Origin: Fibrobacter sp.
Lineage (GTDB): Bacteria; Fibrobacterota; Fibrobacteria; Fibrobacterales; Fibrobacteraceae
Length of the DNA: 13,224 nt
Reading direction: 5' to 3'
Assembly (NCBI GenBank): GCA_016295375.1
Contig: JAEDLI010000066.1
Coordinates: 1 to 13,224 of the forward strand
The notes under the pieces were generated by a model. That model was not told the DNA's origin, did not search any database, and saw only the letters and a program-made list of their open reading frames with translations. Of the stretch, positions 1-5,545 are shown piece after piece (the stretch's first letter is position 1; each line of letters opens with the position of its first letter). The translations under genes and the position numbers were made by a program.

Positions 1-196
1 TCCATCCCCCAAGTTTAGTCGTTTCAGCGAAATAAGCGCTCTGCAACTTCACGTATTCTCCAGCCGCAGGGCCGACTTCAGAGGCCTTGGACTTTGCAAT
101 CATGCCGAACAGTTTCGGTACTGCGACGGCGGCCAGGATGCCCATGATAACGATCACGACCATCAATTCGATAAGGGTAAAACCTTGTTTCTTCAT
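1..196 (-). CDS. Type IV pilin-like / pseudopilin protein, N-terminal part (runs off window)
   Basis: The first 65 codons read on the minus strand from ATG at 196. They begin MKKQGFTLIELMVVIVIMGI. This is a class III (prepilin) signal: a short basic leader, a cleavage point between G5 and F6 (GFTLIE, with the conserved E at mature position 5), then a hydrophobic helix of about 20 residues that ends in AAVAVPKLF. The family is processed by a PilD-type peptidase and assembled in the inner membrane into type IV pili or type II secretion pseudopili. Which of these applies cannot be told, because the C-terminal domain lies outside the window. The start is fixed by the cleavage motif and by AAGGAG at 203-208, 6 nt upstream. 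A promoter lies at 274-302. High confidence in the family, none in the exact role. Confidence 0.9.
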   Translation of the reverse strand, partial: MKKQGFTLIELMVVIVIMGILAAVAVPKLFGMIAKSKASEVGPAAGEYVKLQSAYFAETTKLGGW

Positions 197-273
197 AGTG
201 TACTCCTTGTTGTTTGTGACACACTTGTTTGAGTCCCGGCCCGGAATTGAGCGTTCGACTCGTTTACCTCCCT

Positions 274-302
274 AATATACACAATTTTTTTCGGAAAAGC
301 AA
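274..302 (-). promoter_or_regulatory. sigma70-like promoter of the pilin-like gene
   Basis: On the minus strand TTGCTT (302-297) and TATATT (279-274) are separated by exactly 17 bp. Transcription would start near 267, giving a leader of about 70 nt that includes AAGGAG at 208-203. This is the only promoter in the window where both hexamers and the spacing look classical. Confidence 0.6.
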
Positions 303-305
303 TAG

Positions 306-335
306 TTTTGTCAAACTTTTGTCATTTTTGTGTCA
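306..335. repeat. Three TTTTGTCA direct repeats at 11-bp spacing, proximal to pilin promoter
   Basis: TTTTGTCA occurs at 306-313 and 317-324, and a one-mismatch copy (TTGTGTCA) at 328-335. The spacing is 11 bp each time, about one helical turn, and the block starts 3 bp upstream of the pilin -35 box. Read in the direction of the pilin gene the unit is TGACAAAA. It is a plausible activator-binding array; the protein is unknown. Confidence 0.5.
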
Positions 336-455
336 TAACAACCTGAAGTAGACGCAAAATTTGCTTTTTTCGGCCAAAATCGCCGTTTTAGGGGTGTTTC
401 GGATGCTTACAATTATAGATTTTTTTCGCAAAAAAGGGGACTTCCGCCGAAATTT

Positions 456-476
456 TATATTCCAATGTGGAATATA
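456..476. repeat. Perfect 9-bp inverted repeat, operator-like
   Basis: TATATTCCA (456-464) and TGGAATATA (468-476) are exact reverse complements separated by ATG. It sits in the gap between the PD-(D/E)XK gene's terminator and the pilin promoter. Each arm contains a -10-like TATATT, so it could be an operator, two opposed promoters, or both. No U-tract follows, so it is unlikely to be a terminator. Confidence 0.5.
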
Positions 477-485
477 TCACACCCT

Positions 486-504
486 TTTTGTCACGGTTTT
501 GTCA
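486..504. repeat. Two more TTTTGTCA repeats at 11-bp spacing, distal pair
   Basis: TTTTGTCA occurs at 486-493 and again at 497-504, with the same 11-bp period and orientation as the group at 306-335. Together these two groups, the palindrome at 456-476, the promoter at 274-302 and the terminator at 511-540 are what I can see in the 365-bp gap at 197-561. Confidence 0.45.
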
Positions 505-510
505 TTCAAA

Positions 511-540
511 GCAAGCAAAAGCCCGTTCAATGAACGGGCT
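511..540 (-). terminator. Rho-independent terminator of the PD-(D/E)XK family gene
   Basis: AGCCCGTTCA (520-529) and TGAACGGGCT (531-540) form a perfect 10-bp inverted repeat around a single base. In practice the inner pairs open to make a loop. On the minus strand it is followed by TTTTGCTTGC. It lies about 20 bp after the stop of the gene at 562-1389. Confidence 0.75.
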
Positions 541-561
541 TAAAGTGTTTTGTTTCGCGGG

Positions 562-1389
562 TCATGTATCCGGCGAATCGATTTCCTTCTTGAGTTCAAG
601 GACGGTTGACTGGGGGAGCCCCATATTGCGGGCCACCATTTCGATAGGAAGTCCGTCCAGAAGGAAGTTCTTTGCCACTTCCTTCGCCTTCTTCCGGGCT
701 GCGCCGTACTCCCAGTACGACTTGTCGATGTCCTTCATCATGTTACTGAGCATATACCTTGCACTAGAATTACACAATTTCACCTCGTTTTGCAATACCC
801 GGAACACGGGATCGCCCGCGAATTCGCTGAAATCAGTCTCGCGATTGAGGGTGTCGATGGCACGAAGCCACTGGGCGATGCGGCTGCGGTCGCCTGCGAA
901 CTGTTCGGCGTGTTTCAGGAACTTGTTCACCTCTATAAGCGTCACCGTCTGCCGCTCGAAATAAACGCGCTGTTCCTGGTTGCGCAGCTGCACCGTGTGG
1001 AGGTAGTTCGGCGAGCCCTTGAAGGCATCGAAGAACTGGAAACTCACCACGTGCAGGTTCTCGAGCGGAGTGAAGTCACCAGTTTTTTCCATGCTGCCCG
1101 TAAGCCGTGCCACGTAGAGGACTTGGCGGTCGCTGTACAGCGAATCGTTGTTCTCGTGCTGGACATCGATGGAAATGCGGTCCGAGCCCACGAGATTCAG
1201 CGCCGCGTTGATGAGGTCGGTAGTGAGCATCAGGTTTTTCTCGCTGGCGAGAATCTTCTTAATGCTCCCGTCGTTGTAGAAATAGACGTTCCGGTGCTCA
1301 TGTTCCTTGACGATTGCACCGATGTCCTGACCGTTGTCGTTTGCGGTCTTGAGTTTCTTGAGAAAGATTGCGAATTCTTCTCTAATCAT
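562..1389 (-). CDS. PD-(D/E)XK nuclease family (Rpn/PF12784-like) protein, probably with a defective core
   Basis: The protein has 275 residues. Residues 35-66 resemble the family's N-terminal 'FKKLFASEKNxxLLxxxLNAxL' helices. Residues 73-100 (SIDVQHENN, then SDRQVLYVARL) resemble the 'IEMQ...F..R..YY.A.L' block. TLIEVNKFLKH (about 150-160) matches the later 'ELPKF' block, and the tail (about 230-268) has the usual helical 'AKNFLLDGLPIEMVARNMGL' ending. The segment that normally holds the first catalytic aspartate, between the LN helix and the E-x-Q strand, seems missing: LNLVGSD runs straight into ISIDVQ, and D replaces the usual E. Members are linked to recombination-promoting nucleases and are often numerous in one genome. 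Nuclease activity is therefore doubtful here. The start at 1389 has only a weak GGA upstream. A TATACA-like sequence near 1447-1452 might be its -10. Confidence 0.65.
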   Translation of the reverse strand: MIREEFAIFLKKLKTANDNGQDIGAIVKEHEHRNVYFYNDGSIKKILASEKNLMLTTDLINAALNLVGSDRISIDVQHENNDSLYSDRQVLYVARLTGSMEKTGDFTPLENLHVVSFQFFDAFKGSPNYLHTVQLRNQEQRVYFERQTVTLIEVNKFLKHAEQFAGDRSRIAQWLRAIDTLNRETDFSEFAGDPVFRVLQNEVKLCNSSARYMLSNMMKDIDKSYWEYGAARKKAKEVAKNFLLDGLPIEMVARNMGLPQSTVLELKKEIDSPDT

Positions 1390-1520
1390 TTTATTCCAAA
1401 AATGCGGGAACGCGCCCGTGTCGCGGACAGGGAAGAGCCCCGTCTATGTATAAGACGCTTTTTTTGAGGCGAAATATGCCTAAAAATTTTGTTTACGTGC
1501 GGATTTTACAAGTGAAGGGA

Positions 1521-1596
1521 GATCCCCACCTTGGTGGCCATGCGCACTAAGCACTAAAGTGCTAAGTGCTGTCCGCCCGTCTTCGCGGGGATGACG
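1521..1596 (-). repeat. Dispersed GTCATCC-type hairpin element, long copy
   Basis: Read on the minus strand the element begins CGTCATCCCCGCG (1596-1584) and closes with GGGGATC (1527-1521). The ends pair (ATCCCC 1522-1527 with GGGGAT 1587-1592). Inside are a CCACC/GGTGG hairpin (1526-1537) and the palindromic heptad block at 1545-1568. It shares the GGATGAC end with the elements at 6689-6730 and 7677-7742. It occupies much of the 316-bp gap at 1390-1705. The rest of that gap is a purine-rich stretch (about 1596-1690) in which I see nothing else. Confidence 0.55.
1545..1568. repeat. 24-bp near-palindrome, exact inverted copy of 10709-10732
   Basis: The block consists of two CACTAAG-type heptads followed by two inverted AGTGCTA-type heptads. 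Its 24 bases are the exact reverse complement of 10709-10732. The similarity extends past one end: read on the minus strand, a CAT.GCCACC...GGTGGG hairpin follows here (about 1543-1525), and a matching one lies on the plus strand at 10735-10752. Confidence 0.7.
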
Positions 1597-1692
1597 AAGA
1601 GAGGGCGAGGAAGACGAAGAGGGCGCGCGGATGACAGTTGGAAGAGCGGGGATGGCGAAGGTAGGGGTAGCTCGAGGGTGGAAAAAGAATGT

Positions 1693-1698
1693 TATATT
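1693..1698 (+). promoter_or_regulatory. TATATT -10 element 7 bp before the hydrolase start
   Basis: TATATT ends 7 bp before the ATG at 1706. No Shine-Dalgarno sequence lies in between and no clear -35 box lies 16-18 bp upstream. If used as a -10, transcription would start at or next to the A of the ATG (leaderless mRNA). Confidence 0.5.
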
Positions 1699-1705
1699 AC
1701 CAAAC

Positions 1706-2281
1706 ATGGATACATCTATTCTCGATAAGGCCATTGTTTTTGCTGTCAATGCCCACAAGGGCGGCGAGCGACGGGGCAAGGGGTTCCCCTACATAGTGCA
1801 CCCCATGGAGGCGGTGGCAATCGCTGCCACCATGACCGGCGACCAGGAATTGCTTGCGGCGGCGGCGCTTCACGACACGGTAGAAGATACGGACGTGACC
1901 ATGGAAGACATCCGTCGTGAATTCGGAGAGCGGGTGGCGTCCCTGGTGACGGCGGAAACGGAAATTCCCATAGAGAACGTGACCGAAGAGGAATCCTGGC
2001 ATATCCGCAAGCAGGCGGCCATAGACCGTATTTCGGCAGCCAGTCACGACGCCAAGATGGTGGCCCTTTCGGACAAGCTGAGCAACGCCCGCGCCATTTA
2101 CCGCGACTACCTGCAGATGGGTGACAAGGTCTGGGACCTGTTCCGCGTAAAGAACGTGGCGGACCACGAGTGGCATTACCGGGGCCTTGCCCGTGCGCTC
2201 TCAAGCCTGAAGGGAACTTTTGCCTACAACGAGTTCGAAGAACTGATTTCTAAATTGTTTGACAAGTCCGGCTCTAGATAA
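1706..2281 (+). CDS. Stand-alone HD-domain (p)ppGpp 3'-pyrophosphohydrolase (small alarmone hydrolase-like)
   Basis: The protein has 191 residues, about the size of stand-alone alarmone hydrolases such as MESH1. It would remove the 3'-pyrophosphate of (p)ppGpp in the cytoplasm. Metal and catalytic signatures are all present: H32 in YIVHP, H56-D57 with E60-D61 in LHDTVED, and D123 and N127 in LSDKLSN. No synthetase, TGS or ACT domain is attached, unlike RelA or SpoT. The frame is open upstream to an ATG at 1631, but I choose 1706: the domain starts there and a TATATT lies just before it. The next gene, a RelA/SpoT synthetase, begins 15 bp after the stop, so the two form an operon. It could be a housekeeping hydrolase or the antitoxin of a toxSAS-type pair. 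Confident about the domain, open about the role. Confidence 0.88.
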   Translation: MDTSILDKAIVFAVNAHKGGERRGKGFPYIVHPMEAVAIAATMTGDQELLAAAALHDTVEDTDVTMEDIRREFGERVASLVTAETEIPIENVTEEESWHIRKQAAIDRISAASHDAKMVALSDKLSNARAIYRDYLQMGDKVWDLFRVKNVADHEWHYRGLARALSSLKGTFAYNEFEELISKLFDKSGSR

Positions 2282-2296
2282 GGAGACACTTGCTTT

Positions 2297-3409
2297 ATGT
2301 CTGATAAACCTGTAGGAAGTTATGGTTTGGATGCCCACGGCAACACCATTCTGGAGGAGTTCCGGGAGAATCGTCCGGTGTTTGCGAAGATGCTCTCCAT
2401 TGTCCGGGACACGCTCCGCAAGAGTATCCAGGACAACCACATCTATATCAATGCGGTAGAGGCGCGAATCAAGGAAGAATGCAGTCTTGCGGGCAAGCTG
2501 GATCGCAAGGGCGAAAAGTACAAGAGCCTGGACGACATCACGGATATTCTGGGCGTGCGGGTCATTACCTTCTATAACGACGAGGTGGACAAGATTGCGG
2601 CCCTTGCCGAACAGCTCTTTGAAGTGGACTGGGTGAACAGTATCGACAAGCGCAAGATGCACGAGCTCCACAGCTTCGGCTACAATTCCCTGCATTACAT
2701 TTGCAGGCTGCCCGAAAAGATTTACAAGGAGCCGGAATGCCCCCAGCTGAACCAGTTCCGCTTCGAGCTCCAGATGCGAAGTGCCCTGCAGCACGTGTGG
2801 GCCACTCTGGACCACGACACGGGTTACAAGACCGGCGTAGAAGTTCCCCGTGAATACCTGCGGAACCTGAACCGGTTGGCGGGAATGCTGGAGCTTGTAG
2901 ATGAACAGTTCTGCCAGATTCGCACGAGTATCAACAACTACCGCCGTCGCGTGCAGGCCCTGGTGCATTCCGGCAATTTCGAAGAAGTTTCGTTGGACGG
3001 CGACTCCTTCAGCAATTACCTGCAGCTGAGGCCTTTCGATGCGCTGAACAAGCGCATCGCCTCCATCAACCAGGCGGAAATCCATGAGTCTTCGCTGTTA
3101 CATTACCTGAAGGTTTTCAAGGCTCTGGGCTTTGAATCTCTGGGAGATATCCAGAAGCTCATTCGGGATTACGGAGAGGACGCCTACCAGCTGGCGGTTT
3201 CGCAGCTGGGCAATACGGATATCGACATCATCAGCTCAACGGTAGCACTCCAGAACCTGGTGGTGGTTTACATCTTGAAACAGGGCGGCGGCGAAATCGG
3301 CCTCAAGAAGTTCTTCGAACTTTTGTATGGGGCGCAGCCCAAGAACGAGACCCACGCACACCGCCTGATGCAACGCGCCAAGCAGCTGCCCTTTATGCAA
3401 GAGGGGTGA
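2297..3409 (+). CDS. RelA/SpoT-domain (p)ppGpp synthetase-like protein with C-terminal helical extension
   Basis: The protein has 370 residues. Residues about 50-180 are a RelA/SpoT nucleotidyltransferase domain: R57 and K59 (VEARIKE), D83 in DITDILGVRV (metal), Y129 in FGYNSLHY (guanosine-stacking G-loop), E157 in FELQMRS (metal), and HVWATLDHDTGYK (166-178). All residues expected for pyrophosphate transfer from ATP to GTP/GDP (or another acceptor) are kept. Residues about 200-370 are a mostly helical extension I do not recognise. No HD, TGS or ACT domain is present. The start is supported by AAGGAG at 2280-2285, which overlaps the stop of the upstream hydrolase, though the 11-nt spacer is long. 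Both gene order and separation of activities resemble toxSAS/alarmone-hydrolase antitoxin pairs, but some toxSAS enzymes act on tRNA, so the product here is unknown. The TGA stop at 3407 is in phase with a 7-bp TAG array. Confidence 0.87.
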   Translation: MSDKPVGSYGLDAHGNTILEEFRENRPVFAKMLSIVRDTLRKSIQDNHIYINAVEARIKEECSLAGKLDRKGEKYKSLDDITDILGVRVITFYNDEVDKIAALAEQLFEVDWVNSIDKRKMHELHSFGYNSLHYICRLPEKIYKEPECPQLNQFRFELQMRSALQHVWATLDHDTGYKTGVEVPREYLRNLNRLAGMLELVDEQFCQIRTSINNYRRRVQALVHSGNFEEVSLDGDSFSNYLQLRPFDALNKRIASINQAEIHESSLLHYLKVFKALGFESLGDIQKLIRDYGEDAYQLAVSQLGNTDIDIISSTVALQNLVVVYILKQGGGEIGLKKFFELLYGAQPKNETHAHRLMQRAKQLPFMQEG

Positions 3410-3451
3410 GGGATAGGGAGTAGAGTCTAGGGGCTAGGATTTAGTGATTAC
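3407..3451 (+). repeat. Heptad array with stop codons every 7 bp (TAG type)
   Basis: TAG occurs at 3414, 3421, 3428, 3435 and 3442, exactly 7 bp apart, and the gene's own TGA stop at 3407 is in the same phase. The four other bases of each unit vary. The 19 bases at 3428-3446 recur as an exact inverted copy at 7801-7819. Confidence 0.7.
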
Positions 3452-3459
3452 TGACCACT

Positions 3460-3480
3460 GCCGGAGGCTAAGCCGACGGC
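3460..3480. other. Stem-loop between convergent genes, possible weak terminator
   Basis: GCCGGAGGC (3460-3468) and GCCGACGGC (3472-3480) can pair around a TAA loop, with two adjacent G/A mismatches in the middle. The same bases form an imperfect 12-bp tandem repeat (3460-3471 and 3472-3483). It overlaps the stop codon of the glmM-type gene. No U-tract follows on either strand, so termination is uncertain. Confidence 0.35.
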
Positions 3481-4820
3481 TAAATCATCCCTTCGACTTT
3501 AGAGCAAAGAGCTTCTGCTTCTTCGGCGGTGGGGGCTTCGGCGATGACGCGGATGACCGGCTCGGTGTTGCTGGCACGCACGTGCACCCAGGATTTTCCC
3601 TTGCCGAGCCACAGTCCGTCCCGCTCGTCGCTTTTCCAGTCGGCGAAGGCCTGCTTGACCTTGGGCAAGATGTCTGCCACCTTCTTGTCCCCCAGTTCGA
3701 ACTTTTTCTTGGGCATCACGTAGGCCGGGTTTTCGGCTACGAACTTTTCGGGACCGCCCTTGTGGTGGGCCATCCAGCTGAGCACGAGAGCTGCCGCTAC
3801 CAGGGAGTCGCGACCGTAGTGGAGGGCGGGGAGGATTACGCCGCCGTTTCCTTCGCCACCGATAATGCAGCCCTTCTCGATCATCTGCAGGCTCACGTTG
3901 ATTTCGCCTACCTTGGCCCGACTGCATTCACAGCCGTACTTTTCGGCGACGTCTTCGTTCATGCGGCTGGTGGAAAGGTTCACGCAGGTGGTTCCCTTCT
4001 TTTGGCTTAAAACCTCTTCGGTAGCGATAGCGAGGGTGTATTCTTCGCCGATACTTTGTCCTAAACCATCTACCAGGGCGCAACGGTCGGCATCAGGATC
4101 CACCGCAAAGCCCAGGGCGCAGCCGTTCTTTTTGACGGCGTCACGAAGGTCGCCCAGGTTTTCGGGAATGGGTTCGGCCCCGCGGGGGAATGTGCCGTCG
4201 GGCTTACAGTGAACACGAACAACTTCGCAGCCCAGCTCTTCTAGCAGGCGGGGCACGATGTAGCTGCCTGCGCCGTTTACGGCATCGACAGCCACCTTGA
4301 ACTTGCACTTGCGGATAGCCTCCACATCTACAAAGGGGATGGAAAACGTCCCCTGGATATGGATGCCGTCGGCATCGGGGGCGACTTCGTAGCTGCCCAT
4401 GGTACGGTAGTCCGGATAATCGAATCGGTCCTGGTCTGCCAGTTCGAACAGTTTTTTCACGTCGTCCGGTCCGAGGAATAACCCTTTGTTGTTCAAGAAC
4501 TTAAGGGCGTTCCATTCCAAGGGGTTGTGGCTTGCGGTAATGATGATACCGGCGTCTGCCTTGAAGTGTGTGGTGAGAATCTCCACAGAAGGAGTGGTGG
4601 AAAGACCCACATCTACCACGTCTACGCCCGAAAGCCTGCAGATGCCCGACACGAACTGCTGGATTGCCTCTCCGGTGGGGCGGCTGTCGCGGCCGATGAC
4701 CACCCGCTTGGCCTTGGTAATCTGGAGAAAGGCCTTCACATGGGAAGACAGGACCTGGGGGGTAAGAGTGTCACCCACGATACCGCGGATGCCCGAAATG
4801 GAACGCATGAGCTTGGACAT
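3480..4820 (-). CDS. glmM: Phosphohexomutase, GlmM/PMM/PGM type (probable phosphoglucosamine mutase)
   Basis: The protein has 446 residues, the usual family length. It has the four landmarks of alpha-D-phosphohexomutases: phosphoserine loop TASHNP (S97), metal loop DPDADR (241-246), sugar-binding loop GEGNGG (322-327) and phosphate-binding RASNTEP (415-421). GEGNGG and DPDADR, rather than GEESGH and DGDADR, fit the archaeal-type GlmM/phosphomannomutase branch, so the substrate could be glucosamine-6-phosphate, mannose-6-phosphate or glucose-6-phosphate. GlmM makes glucosamine-1-phosphate for UDP-GlcNAc, which feeds peptidoglycan and lipid A. An open frame continues to 5033, but ATG 4820 fits the family start (MRSISGIRGIVG) and has AGGAG 5 nt upstream (4830-4826). 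A strong terminator ends just before that site, so expression needs readthrough or a hidden promoter. Confidence 0.88.
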   Translation of the reverse strand: MSKLMRSISGIRGIVGDTLTPQVLSSHVKAFLQITKAKRVVIGRDSRPTGEAIQQFVSGICRLSGVDVVDVGLSTTPSVEILTTHFKADAGIIITASHNPLEWNALKFLNNKGLFLGPDDVKKLFELADQDRFDYPDYRTMGSYEVAPDADGIHIQGTFSIPFVDVEAIRKCKFKVAVDAVNGAGSYIVPRLLEELGCEVVRVHCKPDGTFPRGAEPIPENLGDLRDAVKKNGCALGFAVDPDADRCALVDGLGQSIGEEYTLAIATEEVLSQKKGTTCVNLSTSRMNEDVAEKYGCECSRAKVGEINVSLQMIEKGCIIGGEGNGGVILPALHYGRDSLVAAALVLSWMAHHKGGPEKFVAENPAYVMPKKKFELGDKKVADILPKVKQAFADWKSDERDGLWLGKGKSWVHVRASNTEPVIRVIAEAPTAEEAEALCSKVEGMI

Positions 4821-4832
4821 AGAAACTCCTGG

Positions 4833-4861
4833 AAAAAAAAAGCCCCGCAGTAGGCGAGGCT
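4833..4861 (-). terminator. Rho-independent terminator (or attenuator) between the exported-protein gene and glmM
   Basis: On the minus strand AGCCTCGC (4861-4854), a 5-nt loop, then GCGGGGCT (4848-4841) form an 8-bp stem with one G-T pair, followed by a run of T ending at 4833. It lies 15 bp after one stop codon and only 12 bp before the next start codon. The glmM Shine-Dalgarno sequence follows the T-tract directly. Confidence 0.85.
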
Positions 4862-4876
4862 CTCGAAAGAAACTTG

Positions 4877-5452
4877 TTAGAAGACAGGGGCGCTTGCAGC
4901 TTTTTCTTTTGCCTTGGCCTTTTTGCTCTGTTCCTTGGCCAGGCTTCTGTGCTCCACCACGCCCATCACGAAATAGCGGTTGTTGTTCTTGACCACGGAG
5001 GTGTAGGCGTTGAGGGCCTTGACGGAGAACCACTCCTGGTAGATGTTCCTGCCGTTCTTGATGTTGGTCTCGTCAACGGTGGCGGGCTCTACCGGCTTGC
5101 CGTACTTAAGAGTGAACTGCTCGGACATGTAGGTGGCGGCCTCGATGGCCTTGTTCTTGCGGGATTCTTCTACACGGCCGGTACGGATTTCGAAGGCGTA
5201 GAACTTGTCGTTCTGGTTGAAGATGAAGTCCACCTGCACCGGCAGCTCGCCGAACTTGAACACGGGGATGACCACACGTTCGCCTTCGCCGCTCTGGCCA
5301 TAGGGTTCGTAACCCATCTTCATGACCTCTTCGATGACGGTCTGGCGGTCGGAGCCAAAGGGAATGCCTGCAAAATCTTCATTACGCTGGGCGAAAGCGC
5401 TCATGGAAAATGAGAACACAAAAAGCGTAATGATAAGCAACAATTTCGGCAT
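4877..5452 (-). CDS. Small exported protein of unknown function
   Basis: The protein has 191 residues. Residues 1 to about 21 (MPKLLLIITLFVFSFSMSAF, then AQ) are a Sec signal peptide with a likely cleavage after an AFA motif, so the product should be periplasmic. The mature part starts with 'FAGIPFGSDRQTVIEEVMKMGYEP', a pattern of small exported proteins where a G-x-x-F-G turn is followed by a helix. A beta-rich middle (about 60-95) follows. The tail (about 170-191) is rich in Lys and Ala. No cysteine lipobox is present. I do not recognise a family and infer no activity. The start was chosen at 5452 because AGGAG (5462-5458) lies 5 nt upstream; the adjacent ATG at 5455 is too close. Another ATG at 5470 lies almost on the -10 box. 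A terminator follows the gene. Confidence 0.75.
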   Translation of the reverse strand: MPKLLLIITLFVFSFSMSAFAQRNEDFAGIPFGSDRQTVIEEVMKMGYEPYGQSGEGERVVIPVFKFGELPVQVDFIFNQNDKFYAFEIRTGRVEESRKNKAIEAATYMSEQFTLKYGKPVEPATVDETNIKNGRNIYQEWFSVKALNAYTSVVKNNNRYFVMGVVEHRSLAKEQSKKAKAKEKAASAPVF

Positions 5453-5475
5453 CATAACTCCTAGAAGCATTGTAA

Positions 5476-5481
5476 AATATA
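5476..5481 (-). promoter_or_regulatory. TATATT -10 element of the exported-protein gene
   Basis: TATATT on the minus strand (5481-5476) would give a start near 5468 and a leader of about 16 nt containing AGGAG at 5462-5458. No convincing -35 box is seen. It is divergent from the aroC -10 at 5534-5539. Confidence 0.45.
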
Positions 5482-5533
5482 GTAAACTCTTTTAAAAGGG
5501 GAGCAGAAAAGGGGGATTTTTTCGCCTTTTATC

Positions 5534-5539
5534 TATATT
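5534..5539 (+). promoter_or_regulatory. TATATT -10 element 6 bp before aroC start
   Basis: TATATT ends 6 bp before the ATG at 5546. There is no Shine-Dalgarno sequence and no clear -35 box. The geometry predicts a transcript that starts at or within a base or two of the ATG. Confidence 0.5.
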
Positions 5540-5545
5540 TTGGGT

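Noticed and set aside
790..1467. Open frame of 225 codons on the plus strand
   Set aside because: It is antisense to the PD-(D/E)XK family gene, which shows family motifs, a proper terminator and a typical C-terminal tail. The plus-strand translation resembles nothing and has no ribosome-binding site.
1600..1690. Purine-rich stretch before the hydrolase gene as a possible small gene
   Set aside because: It is compositionally biased and its in-frame ATG at 1631 would place the TATATT hexamer inside the coding region, with a non-homologous N-terminus.
2201..3085. Open frame of 294 codons on the minus strand
   Set aside because: It is antisense to the RelA/SpoT synthetase gene and lacks motifs; it is open because of codon bias in the real gene.
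4821..5033. N-terminal extension of the glmM frame
   Set aside because: The extension would overlap the exported-protein gene and the terminator, and the family start with a good ribosome-binding site is at 4820.
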